The notes beneath the pieces are model-generated. The model saw only the letters and a list, made by a program, of their open reading frames with translations, ran no database searches and was not told the DNA's origin. From the NCBI GenBank assembly GCA_007119345.1, contig SKPV01000134.1:1-28313 (forward strand): a DNA stretch of 28,313 bases, written 5' to 3'. This document shows positions 15,631 through 22,018 of the stretch, piece after piece (the stretch's first letter is position 1; every line of letters begins with the position of its first letter). Source of the DNA: Halovivax sp. Lineage in GTDB: Archaea; Halobacteriota; Halobacteria; Halobacteriales; Natrialbaceae. The translations under genes were made by a program, and so were the position numbers.

Positions 15631-15995
15631 TGGCCGAACGGTACTCCTCGTTCGCCCCCGGCGGGACGGCGTGGCTGCTACAGCGGGTGACCGCGGCGTT
15701 TCTCATCGTCGTCCTCGCGTTCCACTTCTTCCAGTTGCACTTTCTCACCCACGCCTGGGAGATCGAGTTCGCCGGGACGCAGGCGCGAATGGAGAACGTC
15801 GGCTACGCGGCGGCCATGATACTCTTCCTGTGGGCCGCGGCGTTCCACGGCGTCAACGGCGTCTACAACGCGCTGGTCAACCAGGGCCTCTCCGGTACCC
15901 CAAAGAAGGTAGTGCTCGCAGTCCTAGTGCTCGCAGGTTTCGGGCTGGTCGCGCAAGGAACCTACGTGGCACTCGTCATGGGAGGGTTCGTATGA
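15630..15995 (+). CDS. sdhD: Succinate dehydrogenase membrane anchor subunit, SdhD
   Basis: A 121-residue membrane anchor with three helices: WLLQRVTAAFLIVVLAFHFF, VGYAAAMILFLWAAAFHGVNG and a final one. The AAFHGVNGVYNAL motif parallels the HILNGIR motif of SdhC, suggesting paired heme/quinone-site contacts. The ATG at 15630 overlaps the sdhC stop, and its own stop overlaps the sdhB ATG (ATGA at 15992), so translation is likely coupled. Confidence 0.9.
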   Translation: MAERYSSFAPGGTAWLLQRVTAAFLIVVLAFHFFQLHFLTHAWEIEFAGTQARMENVGYAAAMILFLWAAAFHGVNGVYNALVNQGLSGTPKKVVLAVLVLAGFGLVAQGTYVALVMGGFV

Positions 15996-16888
15996 GTACT
16001 CAACAAGAACGAGCGGAACAACCCGAGAGTCAGGAAACGCCGGACGACCAGGGGATGAAGGGTGTCTCCTCGCCCCAGCAGGAACGCCTCCAGCGCAAGG
16101 ACGAGCGGATGGCCGAGCGCGAGCGCGAGGAGGCCGCCAGGGAGGCCGACCTCGGCGACGACACCGTCCACATCAAGGTATTCCGCTACGATCCCGAGGT
16201 CGAGAGCAAGCAGGAGCCGCGATTCGACGACTTCCACGTCCCGTTCGAGAAGGGGATGACGGTGCTCGACGCGGTCATCTACGCCCGCGACGAGTACGAC
16301 TCCTCGCTCACGTTCAGACACTCCTGTCGACAGGCCGTCTGCGGGTCGGACGCCTTCTTCATCAACGGCCGGCAGCGACTCGCGTGCAAGACCCAGATCT
16401 CGGAGCTCGACCAGCCGGTCCGCGTCGAGCCGCTCCCCCACCAGGAGGTCGTCAAGGACCTCGTGGTCGAGATGGAACACTTCTACGAGCAGATGCACGC
16501 CGTCGAGCCGTACTTCCAGTCCGAGGAGACGCCCGACGCCGCGGACCTCGAAGAGCAGCGACAGTCCCCCGAAAACCGCGAGAAGGTCAAGATGTCGACC
16601 CGCTGTATCTGGTGTGCGGCGTGTATGTCCTCGTGCAACATCGCCGCGGGAGACAACCAGTACCTCGGCCCCGCGGCGATCAACAAGGCCTACCGGTTCG
16701 CGATGGACGAGCGCGAGGAAGAGGAGATCAAAGAACACCGGCTCCGCATCGTCGAGCAAGAACACGGCGTCTGGCGCTGTCAGACCCAGTTCTCCTGTAC
16801 GGAAGTGTGCCCGAAGGACATCCCCCTCACCGAGCACATCCAGGAGCTCAAGCGCGAGGCGGTCAAGAAGAATCTGAAATTCTGGTAA
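15992..16888 (+). CDS. sdhB: Succinate dehydrogenase iron-sulfur subunit, SdhB
   Basis: A 298-residue electron-transfer subunit of complex II. The [2Fe-2S] site is C112, C117, D120, C132; the Asp ligand and the spacing match E. coli SdhB, so this is not a defect. The [4Fe-4S] site is CIWCAACMSSC (C205, C208, C211, C215), and the [3Fe-4S] site is C263, C269, C273 with C273 followed by PK. The first ~57 residues, before VHIKVFRYDP, are a highly charged Glu/Arg/Gln extension absent from bacterial SdhB. The gene overlaps sdhD by four bases and ends two bases before sdhA. Confidence 0.95.
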   Translation: MSTQQERAEQPESQETPDDQGMKGVSSPQQERLQRKDERMAEREREEAAREADLGDDTVHIKVFRYDPEVESKQEPRFDDFHVPFEKGMTVLDAVIYARDEYDSSLTFRHSCRQAVCGSDAFFINGRQRLACKTQISELDQPVRVEPLPHQEVVKDLVVEMEHFYEQMHAVEPYFQSEETPDAADLEEQRQSPENREKVKMSTRCIWCAACMSSCNIAAGDNQYLGPAAINKAYRFAMDEREEEEIKEHRLRIVEQEHGVWRCQTQFSCTEVCPKDIPLTEHIQELKREAVKKNLKFW

Positions 16889-16890
16889 CC

Positions 16891-18738
16891 ATGCAGGAAC
16901 ACGACGTCATCGTGGTCGGCGCCGGCGGCGCCGGCCTCCGTGCGGCCATCGCAGCGCACGAGGCGGGCGCCGACACGGCGATCGTCTCGAAACTCCACCC
17001 CGTCCGCAGTCACACCGGCGCGGCCGAGGGCGGTATAAACGCCGCCCTCCGGGAGGGCGACGACTGGGAGCTCCACGCCTACGACACGATGAAGGGGTCG
17101 GACTACCTGGGCGACGCCCCGGCCATCGAGACGCTCGCCCAAGACGCCCCCGAAGACACGATCAGACTCGAACACTGGGGAATGCCATTCTCCCGCGAGG
17201 AGGACGGTACCGTCTCCCAGCGCCCGTTCGGCGGCCTCTCGTTCCCCCGCACCACGTACGCGGGCGCCGAAACCGGTCACCACCTGCTGCACACGATGTA
17301 CGAGCAGGTCGTCAAGCGGGGCATCCAGGTCTACGACGAGTGGTACGTGATGAACCTGGCCGTCTCGGACGAGGCCGACCCGAAGGATCGAACCTGCCAC
17401 GGGATCGTCGCCTACGACGTCCAGTCCGGCCGGATCGAGGGCTTCAAGGCGCACAACGGGGTCATCCTGGCGACCGGCGGGCCCGGCCAGGCGTACGACC
17501 ACACGACGAACGCGGTCTCCTGTACGGGCGACGGCCACGCCATCGCCTATCGCGCCGGCGTTCCGCTGGAGGACATGGAGTTCATCCAGTTCCACCCCAC
17601 GTCGCTCCCGTCGACCGGCGTCCTGATCTCCGAGGGCGTCCGCGGCGAGGGCGGCATCCTGTACAACGAAGACGGCGAGCGGTTCATGTTCGAGCGCGGC
17701 TACGCCAACAACGACGGTGAACTCGCCTCGCGCGACGTCGTCTCGCGGGCCGAACTCACCGAGGTCAACGAGGGCCGCGGGGTCAACGACGAGTACGTCT
17801 ACCTCGACATGCGCCACCTCGGCTCGGAACGTATCCTCGACCGGCTCGAGAACATCCTCCACCTGGCCGAGGACTTCGAGGGCGTCGACGGTCTCGTCGA
17901 GCCGATGCCGGTCAAGCCCGGCCAGCACTACGCGATGGGCGGCATCGAGGTCGACGAGAACGGTGCCACCTGCGTCGACGGCCTCTACGCCGCGGGCGAG
18001 TGCGCCTGCGTCTCCGTCCACGGCGCCAACCGTCTCGGCGGAAACGCCCTCCCGGAGCTCATCGTCTTCGGCAAGCGCGCGGGCTACCACGCCGCCGGGA
18101 AAGATCTGGGCGAGGCCGAGATCGAGACGGGATACGGTGACGACGCCGAGGACGAAACCGGACCCGACGTCGCCGTCGAACTCGGCGAGGCCGGGCTCGA
18201 TCCGAGTCCGGCGGGCGGCGTCGCCGCCGACGGCTCGGGACAGGTCGCCGACGCGGACGCCGTCCTCGAACGGGCCGTCGAAGCCGAGCGCGAGCGCGTC
18301 GAGTACCTGATGGGGAGAGACGACGGCGTCAAGCACGCCGACGTCCGTGCGAAGCTCCAGCGAGCGATGACTCGGGACGTCAACGTCTTCCGGACCGAAG
18401 AGGGCCTCAAACGGGCGCTCGAGGTCGTGCGCGAGTGTCGCGAAGAGTACCAGGACGTCTTCGTGGAGGATCCCTCCCGGACGTTCAACACCGACCTCCA
18501 GATGACCTACGAGACGCGGAACCTGATCGACGTCGCCGAGACGATCACCCTCGGCGCGCTCGTACGCAACGAGTTCCGCGGCGCCCACTGGCGCCAGGAG
18601 CGCCAGGAGCGAGACGACGAGAACTGGCTCAAGCACACGATGGTCTCCTGGAACGGCGGAAACCCGTCGATCTGGTACCGTCCGGTCATCCTCGAGGGCG
18701 AGGAGAAAGCCTACGAGCCGAAGATTCGCAGTTACTGA
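16891..18738 (+). CDS. sdhA: Succinate dehydrogenase flavoprotein subunit, SdhA
   Basis: A 615-residue FAD subunit that oxidises succinate to fumarate in the citric acid cycle, at the cytoplasmic face of complex II. It has the dinucleotide-binding GAGGAGLRAA near the N-terminus and SHTGAAEGGINA with the likely covalent FAD His (H41). Active-site motifs include QFHPTSLPSTGVL, SEGVRGEGG with R251, QHYAMGGIEVD with H346, and HGANRLGGNAL. A Glu/Asp-rich stretch between about residues 410 and 455 is an acidic insertion typical of haloarchaeal proteins. The start at 16891 is two bases after the sdhB stop; it is the last gene of the operon. Confidence 0.96.
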   Translation: MQEHDVIVVGAGGAGLRAAIAAHEAGADTAIVSKLHPVRSHTGAAEGGINAALREGDDWELHAYDTMKGSDYLGDAPAIETLAQDAPEDTIRLEHWGMPFSREEDGTVSQRPFGGLSFPRTTYAGAETGHHLLHTMYEQVVKRGIQVYDEWYVMNLAVSDEADPKDRTCHGIVAYDVQSGRIEGFKAHNGVILATGGPGQAYDHTTNAVSCTGDGHAIAYRAGVPLEDMEFIQFHPTSLPSTGVLISEGVRGEGGILYNEDGERFMFERGYANNDGELASRDVVSRAELTEVNEGRGVNDEYVYLDMRHLGSERILDRLENILHLAEDFEGVDGLVEPMPVKPGQHYAMGGIEVDENGATCVDGLYAAGECACVSVHGANRLGGNALPELIVFGKRAGYHAAGKDLGEAEIETGYGDDAEDETGPDVAVELGEAGLDPSPAGGVAADGSGQVADADAVLERAVEAERERVEYLMGRDDGVKHADVRAKLQRAMTRDVNVFRTEEGLKRALEVVRECREEYQDVFVEDPSRTFNTDLQMTYETRNLIDVAETITLGALVRNEFRGAHWRQERQERDDENWLKHTMVSWNGGNPSIWYRPVILEGEEKAYEPKIRSY

Positions 18739-18789
18739 CGCCCGAAATCCGGTTTCAACGATCGACTCCTCGACGACCGATTCCCGCCG

Positions 18790-18984
18790 TCAGGCGCCGA
18801 CGATGTCGAGCAGGTCGACCCCCACGTCGAAGTGATCGACGATCTTGTAGCCGACGTAGATCCCGACGATCCCGAGCAGCCCCGGTAGCTCCGGCGGTGC
18901 GGGGATAGGGATCGTCAGAAATCGAAACAGGGCTCCGGTGAGCAGGCCCGTCAACAGCGCGAGTACGGCGAGTTGCGTCGACAT
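18790..18984 (-). CDS. XapX domain small membrane protein
   Basis: A 64-residue protein with two hydrophobic segments. LLTGLLTGALFRFLTIPIPAPPELPGLLGIVGIYVGYKIV carries the XapX (DUF1427) signature: a first helix, the IPIPAPP turn, then a Gly-rich second helix. Its function is unknown. The ATG at 18984 (MSTQLAV) is chosen because TTTTTGTACC lies about 24-33 nt upstream and the frame further out is Arg/Ser-rich. It converges on sdhA with 51 bp between stop codons. Confidence 0.85.
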   Translation of the reverse strand: MSTQLAVLALLTGLLTGALFRFLTIPIPAPPELPGLLGIVGIYVGYKIVDHFDVGVDLLDIVGA

Positions 18985-19150
18985 CGAGTAGGAGTCGCGC
19001 GACCGGGTACAAAAACGATGCGGCGACTTCGACCGACTGGCCGGCGGGTGTCGACCGGAACGGCGAGACGAACGGCACCGATCGATGATGTAACACGATA
19101 TCAGTATCGGTCGGGGCGACGCGCGGTTCGAAACCGGCACCGGGCGGCTG

Positions 19151-19957
19151 CTAGAGCTCGATTCGCTCGACGAGTTGCTCCCGATTTTCGTTCGTGTTGA
19201 CCGCGACGATCCGGACGAGGTCTTCGAGTCCGGACCCTTTGAGCTTCGCCTTGAGCAGGTTGTCGACCTGGTAGACGCCCGCGGCGTTGGTCATCTCGAT
19301 CTCCACGAGGACGGGTCGCGAGTCCCCCTCGTGGAGCGAGACCCGGTTGATAGCCTGGCTGGAGAGGGTGTTGATCCCGCGACCGCCCTGTTCGTAGGGA
19401 ATGCGAGATCGACCGCGTTCCATGTCGAGCGCGTCGGCGACGCGAATGACCCCCGCCTCGGTCGTGAGCGGTTCGACCGGCGTGTGATGACAGAGGATGG
19501 CGTGCAGGACCTCTCCTTTCATCCTGACCGCGTCCGCGGTGTCGTAGAACTCCGGCAGGATCCGATCGAGGATGTCCGACGCGAGCGGAATCGAGTAGAA
19601 CGCGTGGCGGTCGCGGTGGACGACGTGGCCGACGTCGTGCAAACTGGCTGCCAGAGCGACGATCACCGATTCGTCGGCCTCGGCGAGGCCCTGCTGGCGC
19701 GCGCCGTTGAAGTCGGCGTCGCTCGCCTTCAGCAGCTCGTAGAGCCGGAGCGCTCGATTTCGAACGATCGAGATGTGCTTCGGCCCGTGGTCGTTGTATC
19801 GCTTGCGCTCTACCGCGTTGACGTTCTGGGCGTCGAGGTACGCCTGGATCTCCTCGTCGGCCGCGACGAACGCCAAAACGTCGTTGAGTTTCTGGTCGGG
19901 GAACGGATGCTCCGCGTCGGGATCGTAGACCCGGCGGGCGTCCTCGGCGTCGCTCAT
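19151..19957 (-). CDS. HD-domain phosphohydrolase
   Basis: A 268-residue protein with a metal-binding HD domain. The residues are visible in order: NDHGPKHI (H57/H61), LHDVGH (H107, D108), CHHTP (H157/H158) and RVADALD (D175). Such enzymes cut phosphomonoesters or phosphodiesters of nucleotides. The C-terminal part (VLVEIEMTNAAGVYQVDNLL) looks like an accessory beta domain. The ATG at 19957 (MSDAEDARR) is used; the longer frame adds an unsupported Arg/Ala/Gly segment. CTTTTCTC at 22-30 nt upstream may be its TATA element. Substrate and pathway are unknown. Confidence 0.88.
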   Translation of the reverse strand: MSDAEDARRVYDPDAEHPFPDQKLNDVLAFVAADEEIQAYLDAQNVNAVERKRYNDHGPKHISIVRNRALRLYELLKASDADFNGARQQGLAEADESVIVALAASLHDVGHVVHRDRHAFYSIPLASDILDRILPEFYDTADAVRMKGEVLHAILCHHTPVEPLTTEAGVIRVADALDMERGRSRIPYEQGGRGINTLSSQAINRVSLHEGDSRPVLVEIEMTNAAGVYQVDNLLKAKLKGSGLEDLVRIVAVNTNENREQLVERIEL

Positions 19958-20080
19958 ACCGGTGGGTCGGCTGCCGGCGAGAAAAGCCCTCCGCCACTCG
20001 CCGACGGACAACTCGCCGACGAGCCCGCGCAGCCGACGGGCCCACGCAGTCGACGGGCGAGAGCTCGAACTCGCGCGAAC

Positions 20081-20171
20081 AGCGGGCGACAGAACGGACG
20101 CGCGTAAACGGCGGGCGAGCGTAACCAGCGGGCGACAGGACGGACGCGCGTAAACGGCGGGCGACAGAACC
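20081..20171. repeat. 46-bp imperfect tandem duplication between the HD and peroxiredoxin genes
   Basis: Copy 1 is 20081-20126 and copy 2 is 20127-20171. Both begin AGCGGGCGACAG and contain GGACGCGCGTAAACGGCGGG. Related CGACGGGC/CGGGCGA fragments occur just before it (about 20030-20070). The block lies upstream of the HD gene and 12 bp beyond the original peroxiredoxin stop (both minus strand). No promoter role is evident. Confidence 0.75.
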
Positions 20172-20182
20172 GGTTCCCCTAC

Positions 20183-20661
20183 TCAACGGGCGTCGGCGAC
20201 GGCCGACTCCACCTCGTCGTAGTCGGGTTCGACCCCGGATCGTCGCTCACCCAGGCGTACGTGATCGTCCCGTCGCCGTCGACGACGAATACGGACCGCT
20301 TCGCGATGCCGTAGACTCCGAGTGACTCGAAGTCGGTGCGAACGTCGTAGGCGTCGACGATCTCCTTCTCGAAGTCGCTGAGCAGCCCGAACGAGAGATC
20401 GTTCTGGGTGCGGAACTCGTTCAGGGCGAACGGGGAGTCGACGCTGGTTCCGTAAACCGTCGCGTCGAGGTCGTCGAACCCGGAGAGTCGATCCTCGAAA
20501 GCGCACAGCTCCGCCGTGCAGACGCTCGTGAACGCTCCGGGAAAGAACGCCAGCACGATCGGCGCCTCCGAAGGGAGGCGTTCAAAGAGGGTGAACGATT
20601 CCACGTCTCCGGTCGCCAACGGCGCCGGACTTCACGGCGCCGCGTCGTCGACCGAAACCAC
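20183..20661 (-). pseudogene. Peroxiredoxin (AhpC/TSA, AhpE/BCP-like) broken by a micro-inversion and a frameshift
   Basis: The original protein would start with GTG at 20661: MVSVDDAAP-[DFTAP]-LATGDVESFTL. It would continue with the catalytic PGAFTSVCTAEL (P41, T45, peroxidatic C48; second Cys C53), KRSVFVVD, and end VEPDYDEVESAVADAR at 20183. Two lesions are seen. In codons 10-12 the expected DFT is replaced by TGA AGT CCG; a 7-bp core between two identical 8-bp palindromes is inverted (20620-20642). Near the end, one base is missing at the CCCC run 20233-20236, shifting DDPG-VEP to DDPG-SNP with a stop at 20179. A TTG at 20619 could still start a shortened protein lacking the conserved N-terminal strand. 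A TATA-like AAACTAT lies 30-36 nt before the GTG. The gene would have reduced peroxides. Confidence 0.75.
20620..20642. repeat. Two 8-bp palindromes (CGGCGCCG) flanking an inverted 7-bp core
   Basis: CGGCGCCG occurs at 20620-20627 and 20635-20642. It is its own reverse complement, so the pair is both a direct and an inverted repeat. The 7-bp core (20628-20634) reads GACTTCA on the plus strand. If that core sat on the minus strand instead, the peroxiredoxin frame would be uninterrupted as A-A-P-D-F-T-A-P-L. Confidence 0.85.
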
Positions 20662-20712
20662 CGTTTCGTGATCACGGGTGGCCGCGGATGATAGTTTCGT
20701 TCGCGGATGTAC

Positions 20713-20753
20713 GGAGCTACAACCCACGTGAGAGTGGAGCTACCACCCACGTG
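20713..20753. repeat. 18-bp direct repeat GGAGCTACNACCCACGTG, 23-bp spacing
   Basis: Copies 20713-20730 and 20736-20753 differ at one base. The second runs into the palindrome CCCACGTGGG (20746-20755). They lie 16-56 bp upstream of the peroxiredoxin TATA-like element, about two helical turns apart, as expected for paired regulator sites. Confidence 0.7.
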
Positions 20754-21010
20754 GGCGGAAAATACCCCATCCGCGTAAGAGTGAAAAACGACCGACCAGA
20801 CGTGACGAACGACGATGCGCCCGACGAGTCGAACCATCGACGGAGTCGGGACTACCGATCCCCCGCGGCACGTCGTGGAGTCGAATCCGCGTCGGAACAT
20901 CACCTCACGATCGACCAACATTTCACACCTGGTTTCGTCGGAATCTATGGATACTACGTCTGAAACGCAGACATTCGGAATACTTTGCTCGTCCGGTTCG
21001 TCCATAAAGG

Positions 21011-21018
21011 TTATAATT
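21011..21018 (+). promoter_or_regulatory. TATA box (TTATAATT) of tatA
   Basis: 26-33 nt before the ATG at 21044; a strong haloarchaeal leaderless promoter that supports the start at 21044 rather than a codon at 21017. Confidence 0.65.
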
Positions 21019-21043
21019 GCCAGCCGGTAAGGCACGCATAGAG

Positions 21044-21349
21044 ATGGTAGCCGAAATCGCACCGCTGTTCATCCCCGGCGCACCCGGGGGTCCGGAGCTC
21101 CTGATCATCCTCTTCATCGCGATCTTGTTGTTCGGTGCCAACAAGATCCCGAAGCTGGCCCGCTCGACCGGCGAGGCCATGGGTGAATTCCAGAAGGGAC
21201 GGGAGAAGGTCGAGACGGAACTCGAAGAGATGCGCGAGACCGGAAACTACGAGACCGACGACGACGAGGAGGAGTTCGTCGACACCGAACCCGTCACCTC
21301 CGAGGAGGAGGCCGAGGCGGAGACCGAGACCGAAACGGAATCCAACTGA
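21044..21349 (+). CDS. tatA: Sec-independent (twin-arginine) translocase subunit TatA
   Basis: A 101-residue protein with the TatA layout: a short N-terminus, one membrane helix (ELLIILFIAILLFGANKIPK), an FG hinge and an amphipathic helix (KLARSTGEAMGEFQKGREK), then a very acidic tail (DDDEEEF ... ETETETESN). It forms the pore-building part of the Tat pathway, which haloarchaea use for much of their secretome. No tatC is in the window. The start is fixed by the TATA box. A T5 run follows the stop. Confidence 0.92.
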   Translation: MVAEIAPLFIPGAPGGPELLIILFIAILLFGANKIPKLARSTGEAMGEFQKGREKVETELEEMRETGNYETDDDEEEFVDTEPVTSEEEAEAETETETESN

Positions 21350-21353
21350 TCGG

Positions 21354-21358
21354 TTTTT
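21354..21358 (+). terminator. T5 tract after tatA, probable archaeal terminator
   Basis: TTTTT begins five bases after the tatA stop, in GC-rich DNA and just before tRNA-Arg. Oligo-T tracts are the known archaeal termination signal. Confidence 0.4.
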
Positions 21359-21365
21359 CGACCGC

Positions 21366-21438
21366 GGGCGTGTGGCCTAGCGGAGAGGGCAGGAGGTTCC
21401 TAACCTTCTGATCGCGGGTTCGAATCCCGTCACGCCCG
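21366..21438 (+). tRNA. tRNA-Arg, anticodon CCT
   Basis: A 73-nt cloverleaf. The acceptor stem GGGCGTG/CACGCCC pairs fully, with discriminator G. The D-stem is GCCT/GGGC with loop AGCGGAGA. The anticodon stem GGAGG/CCTTC encloses TTCCTAA with anticodon CCT (reads AGG). The T-stem GCGGG/CCCGT encloses TTCGAAT. There is no intron, and CCA is not encoded. Its 3' end is repeated imperfectly downstream. Confidence 0.95.
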
Positions 21439-21533
21439 CTATCGAACTGAGCGTCAGCGAAGCCGAAAACGGATCGTGCGGGATTCGAAGTAGACCGAGG
21501 TTCTGCGCGCTGGGCGAGCAGGTTCTCGGACGT

Positions 21534-21555
21534 GGTTCGAATTTCGTCACGCCCG
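21534..21555 (+). repeat. Imperfect copy of the tRNA-Arg 3' end, possible old att site
   Basis: This matches tRNA bases 21417-21438 at 20 of 22 positions (GGTTCGAAT..CGTCACGCCCG, CC changed to TT). The T-stem pairing is destroyed, so it cannot be a working tRNA. It lies 117 bp after the original. Repeats of a tRNA 3' end usually mark integration sites; no element lies between them now. Confidence 0.6.
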
Positions 21556-21958
21556 TCGGAGCCACGAACGCAGGTGAGCGGCAGCGACGGGCGCGAGGGA
21601 TTCAAATCGGGGAGGTCGCCGCTCGTGCTCGATGCGCGGCCAACGCGAAGGACGACCGGTGAAGCCGTGAGCGGTACGAAGCGAGCACGTCTTCGCGTCG
21701 TTCGAATCACCTCGCGCGTCCTCCGGCGAACGACGGTGAACACCGATGAAGAGACGCTCGGATGCGAATGATCGGAACCGGCCACGAGAGGGTTGGGAGA
21801 GACGTGAACGTACGAGGGATGAACATGGATCCGACCGCACATAAAATAAAAGTAACAGCGGCAAACTGATTACCAGTAGCAGGTGGCAGATTGAATGAGG
21901 GAACTGACGCGGGTACGGAATTCTGGCAGTCGGGTGGCGAGACCGTCGATTGACGGGG

Positions 21959-21974
21959 TTATCACAGGTGATAA
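21959..21974. promoter_or_regulatory. Perfect inverted repeat TTATCAC-AG-GTGATAA upstream of the pilus operon
   Basis: A 7+2+7 dyad 45-60 bp before the PilB-type ATG and just upstream of the T-rich TATA candidate, the position expected for an activator or repressor of the whole operon. Confidence 0.6.
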
Positions 21975-22018
21975 TTTGTGGATGAATTTTTTGAAGGGTG
22001 AGTGTTTGGGGGGTCTTA

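Larger units (their letters stand above)
20662..21043. other. 382-bp divergent promoter region, peroxiredoxin (minus) and tatA (plus)
   Basis: It holds the peroxiredoxin TATA-like element (20691-20697), a 10-bp palindrome CGTGATCACG (20667-20676), an 18-bp direct repeat with CACGTG cores (20713-20753), and the tatA TATA box (21011-21018). Frames crossing it on either strand are short and lack domains. No supported gene is seen. Confidence 0.6.
21439..22018. other. 580-bp region with tRNA-end remnants and the pilus operon promoter
   Basis: It contains a 22-bp imperfect copy of the tRNA 3' end (21534-21555), and T-arm-like TTCGAA/TTCAAAT motifs at about 21484, 21601 and 21701. From about 21840 it is A/T-rich, with the palindrome at 21959-21974 and a T-rich stretch (AATTTTTTGAA, about 21985-21995) 24-34 nt before the PilB ATG. 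Minus-strand frames here give only tRNA-derived peptide shadows. No integrase is present. Confidence 0.6.

Noticed and set aside
16325..16387. Asp in place of the third [2Fe-2S] Cys in SdhB as a possible defect
   Set aside because: E. coli SdhB has Asp at the same place with identical spacing, so this is a normal SdhB trait.
16780..18636. Long minus-strand open frame of 618 codons opposite sdhB/sdhA
   Set aside because: It is a shadow of the well-supported sdh genes, with no recognisable motif.
20421..21062. Minus-strand frame beginning MDEPDEQSIPNV inside the peroxiredoxin-tatA gap
   Set aside because: The early part looks acidic, but the rest is Arg/Ser-rich, runs into the peroxiredoxin in the wrong frame, and covers promoter elements of both neighbours.
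21534..21555. A second working tRNA after tRNA-Arg
   Set aside because: The T-stem no longer pairs, and no acceptor 5' half or anticodon arm can be drawn.
21294..21842. Minus-strand frame containing GIRTRD-like peptides
   Set aside because: This is a translation of the antisense of tRNA-Arg and its decayed copies, a known source of false genes.
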